Part shown: in pieces, positions 1-7,803 of the stretch
Layout: every line of letters begins with the position of its first letter
How positions within the stretch are numbered: the first letter of the stretch is position 1
Made by a program: the position numbers and the translations under genes
The notes under the pieces: generated by a model
What the model was told of the DNA's origin: nothing
Database searches by the model: none
What the model saw: only the letters and a program-made list of their open reading frames with translations
Source of the DNA: Chryseobacterium oncorhynchi
GTDB lineage: Bacteria; Bacteroidota; Bacteroidia; Flavobacteriales; Weeksellaceae
NCBI RefSeq assembly: GCF_002899895.1
Contig: NZ_PPEI02000003.1
Coordinates: forward strand, 62,001-126,000
Reading direction: 5' to 3'
DNA: 64,000 bases

Positions 1-472
1 CTCCGCCACGGGTAACTTTTTTAGTGTAATCATTCACTGTAAGATCAGAAAACTGAAATACGTGTTCGTTATCCGGCTCCGGTTCAGCTATTTCCTGTGG
101 ACCATTGTTATGACTTCTTCTCAAAAGGGATTTTACACGGGCAACCAATTCAATAAATTTGAATGGTTTTACCAGATAATCATCACCACCACTTTCTAAC
201 CCAAGAACAATATTTTCTGAAGTTCCCAGGGCTGTTAAAAATAAAATCGGAACACCCTTATTGGTTTTCCTGATTTCTTTACACACATCCAGCCCATTCA
301 TTTCAGGTAGCATAATATCTAAAATTACTAAATCGAAATCGTTCGCTTGTACCAATTGTACACCGGTACGCCCATCAAAAGCAACAGAAATTTCATATCC
401 ATTTTCCTGCAGTCCTTTTTTAATAAAAGAAACTACGCTGGTTTCGTCTTCGATAAGAATAATTTTTTTCAT
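1..472 (-). CDS. OmpR-family response regulator (3' part outside window)
   Basis: Reading leftward from the ATG at 472 gives a receiver domain followed by the start of a winged-helix output domain; the C-terminus lies beyond base 1. The receiver has the acidic pair E8/D9, phospho-acceptor D52 in the motif LDIMLPEMNG, T80 and K102 in the motif VKPF, so it should be phosphorylated by a histidine kinase. A linker from about residue 120 leads into a strand typical of the OmpR/PhoB output domain. The ATG is preceded by AT-rich DNA with no other start in frame. The partner kinase would be expected further left, outside the window. The target genes cannot be told from this sequence. Confidence 0.9.
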   Translation of the reverse strand, partial: MKKIILIEDETSVVSFIKKGLQENGYEISVAFDGRTGVQLVQANDFDLVILDIMLPEMNGLDVCKEIRKTNKGVPILFLTALGTSENIVLGLESGGDDYLVKPFKFIELVARVKSLLRRSHNNGPQEIAEPEPDNEHVFQFSDLTVNDYTKKVTRGG

Positions 473-691
473 GAAATGAAATAAGGAGTTTTACAAAAAT
501 AAGGAAATTTTATTGGGAAAGCGAAAAGCCCCCTGTTCAAATCTGCTATTTTATTTCTTTGCATTTTAATTTTAAACCTCAACAATAATTTTAAATGAAT
601 TGATACTGCACACCATACAACCTATATAGAATAGTATTACCTTTGCCTTTCATATAATGACGAAAATAATTTAGGTTAAATTGAATACAGC

Positions 692-1261
692 ATGAATGAC
701 TTTTTAATAGGTATCGGTAAGAGATTAAAGGATATTAGAAAAAAGAATAATTTAACCATTAATGAACTGGCTTTCAAGGCCAATGTAAGTAACGGGCTTG
801 TTTCCCGTATCGAAAACGGCAGAACCATTCCCTCCCTTCCTGTTTTACTCGATCTTATTCAGTCTCTTGAAATTGATGCAAGTTATTTCTTTGAAGGCGT
901 TGAGAAAAAGTCCAATGCAAAATTCATTTATGTTCCCAAGGAAAACCAGCAGCTTATAGAAAAAGAAGTGGAAGCCGAAGGGTTCAAGTATATGCACATC
1001 TTCAGTAAAAGTCTTCACTCTTTAGGATTTGAAGCTGTATTGCTTACTATTGAACCCAACTCTAAAAGAGAAAAGGTGATTACTGATGCCTGGGAGTTTA
1101 AATATATCCTGAAAGGAGAGGTAAAATACATCATTGATAACGAAGAAATTATCTTAAAAGAGGGAGATTCTCTTTATTTCAATGGTAAATTTCCACACGT
1201 TCCTGTAAGCATCAGCAATGAAAGCTGTGTAATGCTTGTTCTTTATTTTTACACTGCATAA
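692..1261 (+). CDS. XRE-family regulator with C-terminal cupin domain
   Basis: This 189-residue protein has a Cro/C1-type helix-turn-helix at about residues 7-66 (core NVSNGLVSRIENGR) and a single small cupin barrel at about 118-188, the usual layout of ligand-sensing XRE-cupin repressors or activators. A -7 promoter box TACCTTTG lies at 638-645. The gene is immediately upstream of, and in the same direction as, the receptor/transporter/catabolic genes 1609-7583, so it is the obvious candidate to control them. The cupin would bind the inducing metabolite; the metal-binding histidines of enzymatic cupins are not evident. Its target site may be the palindrome at 1303-1327, but this is inference. 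Confidence 0.88.
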   Translation: MNDFLIGIGKRLKDIRKKNNLTINELAFKANVSNGLVSRIENGRTIPSLPVLLDLIQSLEIDASYFFEGVEKKSNAKFIYVPKENQQLIEKEVEAEGFKYMHIFSKSLHSLGFEAVLLTIEPNSKREKVITDAWEFKYILKGEVKYIIDNEEIILKEGDSLYFNGKFPHVPVSISNESCVMLVLYFYTA

Positions 1262-1302
1262 ATTCTATATACACCCCATTTATTTTTATCTTTTATTTTC
1301 TA

Positions 1303-1327
1303 AAAAGTTTACTATTTGTAAACTTTT
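1303..1327. promoter_or_regulatory. Perfect 25-bp inverted repeat, candidate operator
   Basis: Ten-base arms AAAAGTTTAC and GTAAACTTTT flank the spacer TATTT without mismatch. The right 19 bases (TTACTATTTGTAAACTTTT) recur exactly at 7762-7780, upstream of the secreted phosphodiesterase gene, and a shorter inverted copy lies at 7720-7735. Repetition at two promoters favours a regulator-binding site over a simple terminator. Confidence 0.6.
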
Positions 1328-1425
1328 GATTTTCCTGTTATGGTTTAAATTAACGCTATGTTAATGACAAACGTTCTTTTTACAGAAAAAATCCAAATAA
1401 TAACATTCTATCAAAATTACTTTAT

Positions 1426-1450
1426 AATCCCTTTAAATAAAGGATTTTTT
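1426..1450 (+). terminator. Terminator-like hairpin in receptor leader
   Basis: The stem AATCC/GGATT extended by TTT/AAA (one bulged C) is followed by six T residues. It lies 165 bases after the XRE gene stop and 159 bases before the receptor start. It could end the regulator transcript or attenuate the receptor operon. The rest of the 1262-1608 interval is AT-rich and holds no ORF I can support. Confidence 0.5.
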
Positions 1451-1608
1451 GATAACACGTAACTTCTTTTTTCTACTTTTTGAATCATTTTCAGAGTAAG
1501 AAATCAGTAACAAATCCCCATAATTTATTAAACAATACTTAACACGAAATATTTATATATATTAAAATTATTAGCTTGTTTTGCATAAAAAATTTAATAT
1601 ATGTAAAA

Positions 1609-4434
1609 ATGAAAACAAATTTAGAGAAATTACTTACCCTTGTTTTTGTCTGTTTTATCATTCTTGTTTCAGCACAAAAGCAGTTAATTATAGGAACTGT
1701 TCTTGATGACAGTCAACCGCTTCCCGGTGCAACCGTTAAAATAAAAGGTTTATCGAAGAGTATAACCACAGATATTGACGGAAAATTTACAATCAATGAC
1801 ATTAAAGAAGGCCAATACAGTCTACAAATCAGCTACATTGGCTACGAATCTTCGGATGTTGATATTGACTTAAAATCCGGAGCCACTATAGATCTGGGAA
1901 CCATAAGATTATCACAACCAAGAAAAAACCTTGATGAAGTTGTAGTAACCGGAACCCTAAAGAACACAGAAGCTAGAGCTTTAAATCTACAAAAGAATGC
2001 CATTAACATTACCAACGTCATCGCATCAGATGGTATCGGTAAACTTCCGGACAGAAATGCTGCGGAAACCGTACAGCGTGTACAAGGCGTATCCATTGAA
2101 AGAGATCAGGGCGAGGGAAGATTTGTTTCCTTAAGAGGACTCCCTCCTTTCTGGGCCTCCACTACAATTAATGGAAACAGGCTGCCAACTGCTGAAGAGG
2201 AAACAACATCCAGAGCTACAGCTTTTGATTTTTTCCCTACAGAGCTTATTTCTTATGTGCATGTAAACAAATCTTTTACGCCTGATATGGAAGCTGATGG
2301 AATTGGTGGCGGTGTCAACTTTATTACCAAGACACCACCTATGAAAACTGAGTTTAAAGCTACGTTAGGAAGTGGTTACAATGCCAAAGCAGATAAAGGA
2401 GTTTATAATCTCGGCTTATTATATGGCGGAAGAACAAAGGATAAAAAATTCGGGTATCTTTTTAATTTTGCCCATTTCATCAGAAACTGGTCTACAGATA
2501 ACTTCGAAGCAAGAAGAAGTGGTGACGAAGGTGTTTTCAGGTTAGAGCTTCGTGATTATAATGGAGTCCGCAAAACAACAGGGATCAATGCCGCTTTTGA
2601 ATATGTACTTTCTCCGAAAAATACTTTCTATCTAAAAGGAATGTATGGAACTCTTTCTGATGATGAAACACATTACAAGCACAGAATCAGATTTGATAAA
2701 TTCAGTTCTGCCAATAATACGGCGAGAGTAGAGCTTCAGAATATCCATAACTTATTGATCACAGAACTTACTTCAGTTTCATTGGGTGGTATTCACAGTT
2801 TAAGTAAGGGAAAAATTGACTGGGATCTTTCTTATTATGACAATCAGTTCAAGTATGGAAACATTCCTGATAAGCAGAATAACTCTTATTATGTAATCAA
2901 GTATACCCAGTCAGGAGTAGGAATAAACCCTGATTATATTTCCGATCACGGAAATGGCCCAAGAGCATACTGGAAAGCAGATGGCGGAAAATTAGATTAT
3001 AAAAATCCCGATGCCTTATTTGGGTTCTACAGCGATCCTAATTTCAAAATGGATGCTACTAAAATGAGATTTACAGATCTTGAATTCTATAAGGTTTTTG
3101 TAGAAGAAAAAGATAAAATCGTTGCTGCTTTTAACCATGAGATCAATGCTTCCGACAGGCTTACCTTAAAATACGGATTAAAGTATAGAGATAAGGAGCG
3201 TAATGCAAAGTTCTCTGATATTTTCTACAACTGGAGCAACGGAACAGCCCCTCTTTTATCCGATTATGGACAGTATGTTACTACACAAGCAAACGGACCC
3301 AAGTATTTAAGCGAAATGAACGCTCATATCGGGAACTCTTTTGGGCCGGTACTTTCTACTTCCGGAATGAATCAGTTCTGGTATCAGAATCAGGGAAATC
3401 TAAAGATCAACACTACTGATTCTGAAGCATTAGAATACAACAAGGCGTTAGGAAGAAACTTTGATGTTTTTGAAAAACATGCCGACGCATACGGAATGGC
3501 AACCTATAAACTGAATGACAAGATCACTCTTTTAGGAGGTGTCAGATTATCCAATACCAATACAAAAGTAAAAGGATATAATGTAGTTGATGATGTTCTT
3601 ACTCCTGTGGAGCATACTAAAAATTATCTTGCTGTTTTACCAATGCTTCATTTAAAATATACCTTAAATGATAAAGCCAACCTCCGATTTGCCGCTACGA
3701 GAACATTTTCAAGACCTAATTTCGGAGATCTGACCCCTGGGGGAACTTATATTGAAGCAGATAATGAGTTCAAAGGTGGAAACCCGAATCTCAATCCTAC
3801 TTATTCTTTAAATTTTGACCTGATGGGAGAATACTATTTCTCAAATGTGGGTATTCTGAGTGGTGGCGTTTTCTATAAATCCATTACAGATCCCATCTTT
3901 CAGGATTCATTCACCGGAAGCTATAATGGGATGAACGGAGTACAGTTTTCTGCTCCCAATAACGGAAAAGCAGCATGGTTGGGAGGAATTGAGCTAGGCA
4001 TCAATAAAAGATTTGACTTTTTGCCAGGTTTTCTTCAATATTTTGGGGCACAGGTAAATGCAACTTTCATGACTTCAGAAATGGAAAAACCAAGCGGAAG
4101 AAAAGTAAAACTTCCTTACCAAGCCAAGGAATTGTATAACGTACAACTATTCTTTGAGAAAAAAGGATTCAATGCAAGGCTTGCCTACAACTATAAAGGA
4201 AAATATGCCGTGGAATATGCTGAGGATGACATCAATGATTCTTATTACGGGAAATACAGCAATCTGGACTTTGGAGGATCTTATCAGTTGACCAAGTTCC
4301 TTACACTATATGCAGATGTCAACAATATTCTGAACAAGCCCCTGATCTATCACTTCGGTAAAAACGAAGACCGCCCTGAACAGGTGGAATATTATGGAGT
4401 AAGATTTAATCTTGGAATAAAACTGAACTTCTAA
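1609..4434 (+). CDS. TonB-dependent outer-membrane receptor with carboxypeptidase-regulatory-like domain
   Basis: The protein should import a substrate across the outer membrane using TonB energy. The ATG at 1609 gives a clean signal peptide ending in VSAQ; the frame also opens at a TTG at 1576, which would add 11 unhelpful residues. After the signal come a CarboxypepD-regulatory-like beta-sandwich (about 24-105), a plug domain with the motif DGIGKLPDRNAAE typical of the TonB-Xanth-Caul type of receptor, and a long beta-barrel ending in the aromatic terminus IKLNF. It starts a tight four-gene run (gaps of 9, 11 and 6 bases) with a permease, an oxidoreductase and a phosphonatase-like enzyme, which suggests a phosphorus-containing small substrate. 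Substrate identity is inference. Confidence 0.92.
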   Translation: MKTNLEKLLTLVFVCFIILVSAQKQLIIGTVLDDSQPLPGATVKIKGLSKSITTDIDGKFTINDIKEGQYSLQISYIGYESSDVDIDLKSGATIDLGTIRLSQPRKNLDEVVVTGTLKNTEARALNLQKNAINITNVIASDGIGKLPDRNAAETVQRVQGVSIERDQGEGRFVSLRGLPPFWASTTINGNRLPTAEEETTSRATAFDFFPTELISYVHVNKSFTPDMEADGIGGGVNFITKTPPMKTEFKATLGSGYNAKADKGVYNLGLLYGGRTKDKKFGYLFNFAHFIRNWSTDNFEARRSGDEGVFRLELRDYNGVRKTTGINAAFEYVLSPKNTFYLKGMYGTLSDDETHYKHRIRFDKFSSANNTARVELQNIHNLLITELTSVSLGGIHSLSKGKIDWDLSYYDNQFKYGNIPDKQNNSYYVIKYTQSGVGINPDYISDHGNGPRAYWKADGGKLDYKNPDALFGFYSDPNFKMDATKMRFTDLEFYKVFVEEKDKIVAAFNHEINASDRLTLKYGLKYRDKERNAKFSDIFYNWSNGTAPLLSDYGQYVTTQANGPKYLSEMNAHIGNSFGPVLSTSGMNQFWYQNQGNLKINTTDSEALEYNKALGRNFDVFEKHADAYGMATYKLNDKITLLGGVRLSNTNTKVKGYNVVDDVLTPVEHTKNYLAVLPMLHLKYTLNDKANLRFAATRTFSRPNFGDLTPGGTYIEADNEFKGGNPNLNPTYSLNFDLMGEYYFSNVGILSGGVFYKSITDPIFQDSFTGSYNGMNGVQFSAPNNGKAAWLGGIELGINKRFDFLPGFLQYFGAQVNATFMTSEMEKPSGRKVKLPYQAKELYNVQLFFEKKGFNARLAYNYKGKYAVEYAEDDINDSYYGKYSNLDFGGSYQLTKFLTLYADVNNILNKPLIYHFGKNEDRPEQVEYYGVRFNLGIKLNF

Positions 4435-4443
4435 ACCACAACA

Positions 4444-5742
4444 ATGGCCAAAACCATCAATAAAAAAACAATAGTAACGCTGAAAGCCGCCTTTGCCGCT
4501 TTCGGTGTTTACTTCTGCATGTATGGATTTCGAAAGCCTTTTACTGTAGCCTCCTTTGAAGGACTTTCTTATTGGGGTGTTGATTATAAAATATTGATTA
4601 TTATCGCCCAAGCAGTGGGTTACTTTATTTCGAAATTCATTGGGATCAAATTCATTTCAGAATTAAAACCACAAAAAAGAATTGGATATTTATTTACATT
4701 CATTGCTGTGGCTGAGCTTGCTCTACTAGGATTTGCAGTCGTTCCCGCACCTTATAATATTCTCTTTATGTTCATTAATGGTATTCCGTTGGGAATGATC
4801 TGGGGAATTGTTTTTTCATACATTGAGGGGCGTAAAACGACTGAAATTATCGGATTGTTTTTATGCTCAAGTTTTGTAATTTCTTCAGGATTTACAAAGT
4901 CTGTAGGAAAGTTTTTAATGGACACATTTTCTATTTCGGAATTCTGGATGCCTTTTTCTGCCGGACTGATCTTTATTGTTCCATTACTGATTTTCGGAAT
5001 GCTTTTGGAAAAAATTCCTCAGCCCACAGAAGAAGATATTTTGCTTAAAAGTAAAAGGGAACCCCTTAACGGAAAAGGTAGAAAAGCGCTTATTTATCAG
5101 TTTTTCATTCCAATAGTATGTGTTATTTTTCTTTATATCTGCTTAACGATTTTAAGAGATTTCAGAGATAACTTCAACCGTGAGATCTGGGACGGATTGC
5201 ATTTCACTTTTGACAGTTCTATCTTCACCTTAACGGAAATTCCAATTGCAGCGATGGTATTATTAATATTAAGCTTCATGGTAAGGGTTAAAAACAATAA
5301 AAGGGCATTTGCCTATTATCACTACATTCTTTTTGCGGGAATTCTTACCGTAGGACTTTCAACCTATCTGTTTCAGCAAAACTCATTATCTCCTTTTCTG
5401 TGGATGACTATTTCAGGCTTTGGAATGTATATCTGCTATATTCCTTTTAACGGAATTTATTTTGACAGGATGATTGCCGCCTTTGATATTAAGGGTAATG
5501 TAGGATTCCTGATCTATATTGTAGATTCCTTTGGATATCTTGGAAGCGTTTTGATCCTGTTGTACAAGAACTTTGGTTCTGCCCAGACTTCATGGCTTAG
5601 CTTTTATATCACCTTAAATTATATCATAACATTCACTGTTTTAATTCTTTCGGTCATTGCATTTCTTTCTTTCAGAAAAAAGTCAAAACCGAAATCAAAC
5701 TCTAACCAATTCATCAATTTCGATACTTCGAAAATCTTATAA
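4444..5742 (+). CDS. Inner-membrane transporter, MFS-like (DUF5690-like), 12 TM
   Basis: A 432-residue polytopic membrane protein with about twelve hydrophobic segments. The N-terminal motif FGVYFCMYGFRKPF recalls organophosphate:phosphate antiporters of the GlpT/UhpC type, and the overall sequence resembles the DUF5690 family of Bacteroidota. It would carry the product delivered by the receptor from periplasm to cytoplasm. It lies 9 bases after the receptor stop and 11 bases before the oxidoreductase, so co-transcription is very likely. The organophosphate link is from family resemblance, not from any identified binding residue. Confidence 0.82.
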   Translation: MAKTINKKTIVTLKAAFAAFGVYFCMYGFRKPFTVASFEGLSYWGVDYKILIIIAQAVGYFISKFIGIKFISELKPQKRIGYLFTFIAVAELALLGFAVVPAPYNILFMFINGIPLGMIWGIVFSYIEGRKTTEIIGLFLCSSFVISSGFTKSVGKFLMDTFSISEFWMPFSAGLIFIVPLLIFGMLLEKIPQPTEEDILLKSKREPLNGKGRKALIYQFFIPIVCVIFLYICLTILRDFRDNFNREIWDGLHFTFDSSIFTLTEIPIAAMVLLILSFMVRVKNNKRAFAYYHYILFAGILTVGLSTYLFQQNSLSPFLWMTISGFGMYICYIPFNGIYFDRMIAAFDIKGNVGFLIYIVDSFGYLGSVLILLYKNFGSAQTSWLSFYITLNYIITFTVLILSVIAFLSFRKKSKPKSNSNQFINFDTSKIL

Positions 5743-5753
5743 ATTATAGTACA

Positions 5754-6908
5754 ATGACAACAAAATTTGATTTACTCGTTGTGGGAGGCGGAATTCTTGG
5801 AACATTCCATGCTTATCATGCCTTGAAGAGAAATCTTAAGGTAGCCATCCTTGAAAAAAACGCTGTGCCTCAGGGTGCAACTGTAAGAAACTTCGGACAG
5901 GTAGTGCCCTCCGGAATGGATCTTAAATGGCAAAACTTTGGAAGAGAAAGTCTTGAAATATATAATGAACTTCATACCCAGGCAGATCTTACCATCAGAA
6001 AAAACGGTTCCATATACATTGCTTCCAATGATGAAGAGCTTCAGTTGATTGAAGAGCTGTATGAAATCAACAGAAACAATGACTATGAATCTGTTTTATT
6101 ATCCAAAAATGACTGTATCAAGAAATTTGACGGGCTTCGTTCAGACTATTGCAAAGGCGGACTTTTCTTTCCTCAGGAACTTTCTGTAGATTCTGCAGAG
6201 ATGATTGTAAAGCTTCATAAGCTTTTGCAGGAAAAGATGGGATTGCAGATCTTCTATAATACAACCATCTCTGAGACGTATGAAGATAACCAAAAATGTA
6301 CTGCTATTGCAACAGACAAGACTGAATTCACTGCTTCAAAAATCATTATCTGCGGCGGTCATGAATTTAAAACATTATATCCTAATGTATTCAATGAAAG
6401 TGATCTGGAGGTAAGTAAGCTTCAAATGCTTCAGACAAAACCACAGGGAATTTATTCTCTTCAGGGAAATATTCTTACAGGCCTTTCCATCAGAAGGTAT
6501 GAATCGTTTGGGGAGTGTCCGTCTTTCCAAAAAATCAAATCACTGGAAGATCCTAATTCGTTTGAAAAAAGGTATGGTGTTCATATTTTATTCAAGCAGG
6601 CATTGGACGGATCTATCATTCTTGGGGATTCTCATGAATACGCAGATGCCAAAAATGCAGATGACCTTGGCTATGATCTTAATATGGAAATTGATGAGTT
6701 TATGATCCATGAAGCCAGGAAAATTATTGATCTTCCCACCTATGAAATTCAGAGAAGATGGTTTGGGGTGTATTCTCAGTGCAAAACGAAAGATATTTTT
6801 GAGCACAGCCCATCTCCTAATGTTCACATTGTAACGGGTATCGGAGGAAAAGGAATGACGGGAAGCGGGGGCTTCTCCAAGTTTAATATTGAAAAAATCT
6901 ACGCATAA
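5754..6908 (+). CDS. FAD-dependent oxidoreductase, phosphonate-associated (TIGR03364-like)
   Basis: A 384-residue DAO-type flavoenzyme. The dinucleotide-binding fold is at the N-terminus, with GGGILG at 11-16 and the ribose-binding acid E34 at the end of strand 2; a C-terminal GIGGKGMTGSGG loop closes the FAD site. Size, the motif GATVRNFGQV and the position directly before a phosphonatase-like HAD gene match the TIGR03364 subfamily, which is proposed to deaminate aminophosphonates oxidatively as an alternative to the transaminase PhnW. No PhnW gene is seen here, consistent with that role. The exact amine substrate is unknown. Confidence 0.85.
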   Translation: MTTKFDLLVVGGGILGTFHAYHALKRNLKVAILEKNAVPQGATVRNFGQVVPSGMDLKWQNFGRESLEIYNELHTQADLTIRKNGSIYIASNDEELQLIEELYEINRNNDYESVLLSKNDCIKKFDGLRSDYCKGGLFFPQELSVDSAEMIVKLHKLLQEKMGLQIFYNTTISETYEDNQKCTAIATDKTEFTASKIIICGGHEFKTLYPNVFNESDLEVSKLQMLQTKPQGIYSLQGNILTGLSIRRYESFGECPSFQKIKSLEDPNSFEKRYGVHILFKQALDGSIILGDSHEYADAKNADDLGYDLNMEIDEFMIHEARKIIDLPTYEIQRRWFGVYSQCKTKDIFEHSPSPNVHIVTGIGGKGMTGSGGFSKFNIEKIYA

Positions 6909-6914
6909 ATTTAA

Positions 6915-7583
6915 ATGAAAAATATAGAATTATTAGTTCTGGATATGGCCGGAACAACAATTGACGAGGACAATGTAGTATACAAAACATTGACAAATGC
7001 TGTAACCGATTATGGATATGAGGTAAGTTTGGATAAAGTATTATCTACCTGTGCCGGTATGGAGAAACTGGAGGCCATCACAAGCCTGCTAAGGGAAATT
7101 AATGGTAATGAAGAAGATGCTCCCGCTATTTTTGAGAACTTTTCAGATCAGCTCAAGGAGGCTTATAGAAAACTTGAAGTGAAACCAATCAACGGGACAG
7201 AGGATTTTCTTCTTAAAATGAAAGCGAAGAATAAAAAAATAGTTTTAAATACGGGGTATACTTCTGAAATTGCTCATCAGCTTTTAAACAAATTAAACTG
7301 GCTGCAAAATGTCCATTTTGATGCACTTATTACGGCAGATGATGTTTTGGAAAGCCGCCCAAGCCCTGACATGATTCATCTTGCGATGAAAAAATTCAAT
7401 ATTACTGAAGCTGATAAGGTCTTAAAGGCCGGAGATTCTGTCATTGATGTGGAAGAAGGCAAAAATGCTGGCTGTGGACTTACCATTGCTGTACTTTCAG
7501 GGGCACAGAGCAGAGCAGAATTAGAAAAGGCCAAGCCTGACTATATTTTGAAAACCATTTCTGAGGCTGAAAACATTCTTTAA
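6915..7583 (+). CDS. Phosphonatase-like HAD hydrolase (TIGR03351-like)
   Basis: A 222-residue HAD-superfamily enzyme with nucleophile D10 in the motif LDMAGTT, the DxAGT variant shared by phosphonoacetaldehyde hydrolase PhnX and its relatives. K51 lies in the cap in GMEKLEAI, and R in ESRPSPDMI replaces the usual HAD lysine, both as expected for the PhnX-like clade. It should cleave the C-P bond (or a phosphate ester) of the aldehyde produced by the upstream flavoenzyme, releasing phosphate. It is the last gene of the four-gene run, followed by a probable terminator at 7605-7642. It is too divergent to call phnX outright. Confidence 0.86.
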   Translation: MKNIELLVLDMAGTTIDEDNVVYKTLTNAVTDYGYEVSLDKVLSTCAGMEKLEAITSLLREINGNEEDAPAIFENFSDQLKEAYRKLEVKPINGTEDFLLKMKAKNKKIVLNTGYTSEIAHQLLNKLNWLQNVHFDALITADDVLESRPSPDMIHLAMKKFNITEADKVLKAGDSVIDVEEGKNAGCGLTIAVLSGAQSRAELEKAKPDYILKTISEAENIL

Positions 7584-7604
7584 AAAATTTCTTTTTCAAC
7601 TACT

Positions 7605-7642
7605 AATGGCACAGATCTGTATTTGTGTCATTGGTGTTTTTA
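7605..7642 (+). terminator. Probable terminator after the phosphonate-type operon
   Basis: Nine-base stem AATGGCACA/TGTGTCATT (one G-T pair) followed by a short T run, 21 bases after the HAD gene stop. Confidence 0.5.
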
Positions 7643-7719
7643 GCTCATGCTTACTGCTATAATCTTCAGAGAAACAGGAACTTTTTAATTATCAATTAAT
7701 TAATTTTCAGTTCACACAT

Positions 7720-7780
7720 GTTTACAAATAGTAAATTAATTTTACAATAGTTAAAAATAAATTACTATTTGTAAACTTTT
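7720..7780. promoter_or_regulatory. Operator-like repeats upstream of secreted phosphodiesterase
   Basis: Two copies of the motif at 1303-1327 lie here in opposite orientations: TTTACAAATAGTAAA at 7721-7735 and TTACTATTTGTAAACTTTT at 7762-7780. They end 24 bases before the ATG at 7804. This suggests the phosphodiesterase answers to the same regulator as the receptor operon. Confidence 0.55.
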
Positions 7781-7803
7781 CTATTTTAAAACCTTTTTAT
7801 CCC

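Noticed and set aside
1303-1327. Simple terminator of the XRE gene
   Set aside because: The stem has only two G-C pairs per arm, no long T run follows, and the sequence recurs upstream of another gene.
1576-1608. TTG start for the first TonB receptor
   Set aside because: The ATG at 1609 gives a standard signal peptide; the extra 11 residues would disturb it.
1842-2096. Leftward 84-codon frame within the first receptor gene
   Set aside because: Lies wholly inside a well-supported gene on the other strand and shows no family features.
6915-7583. True phosphonoacetaldehyde hydrolase phnX
   Set aside because: The enzyme fits the PhnX-like clade better, with a flavoenzyme neighbour and no phnW gene.
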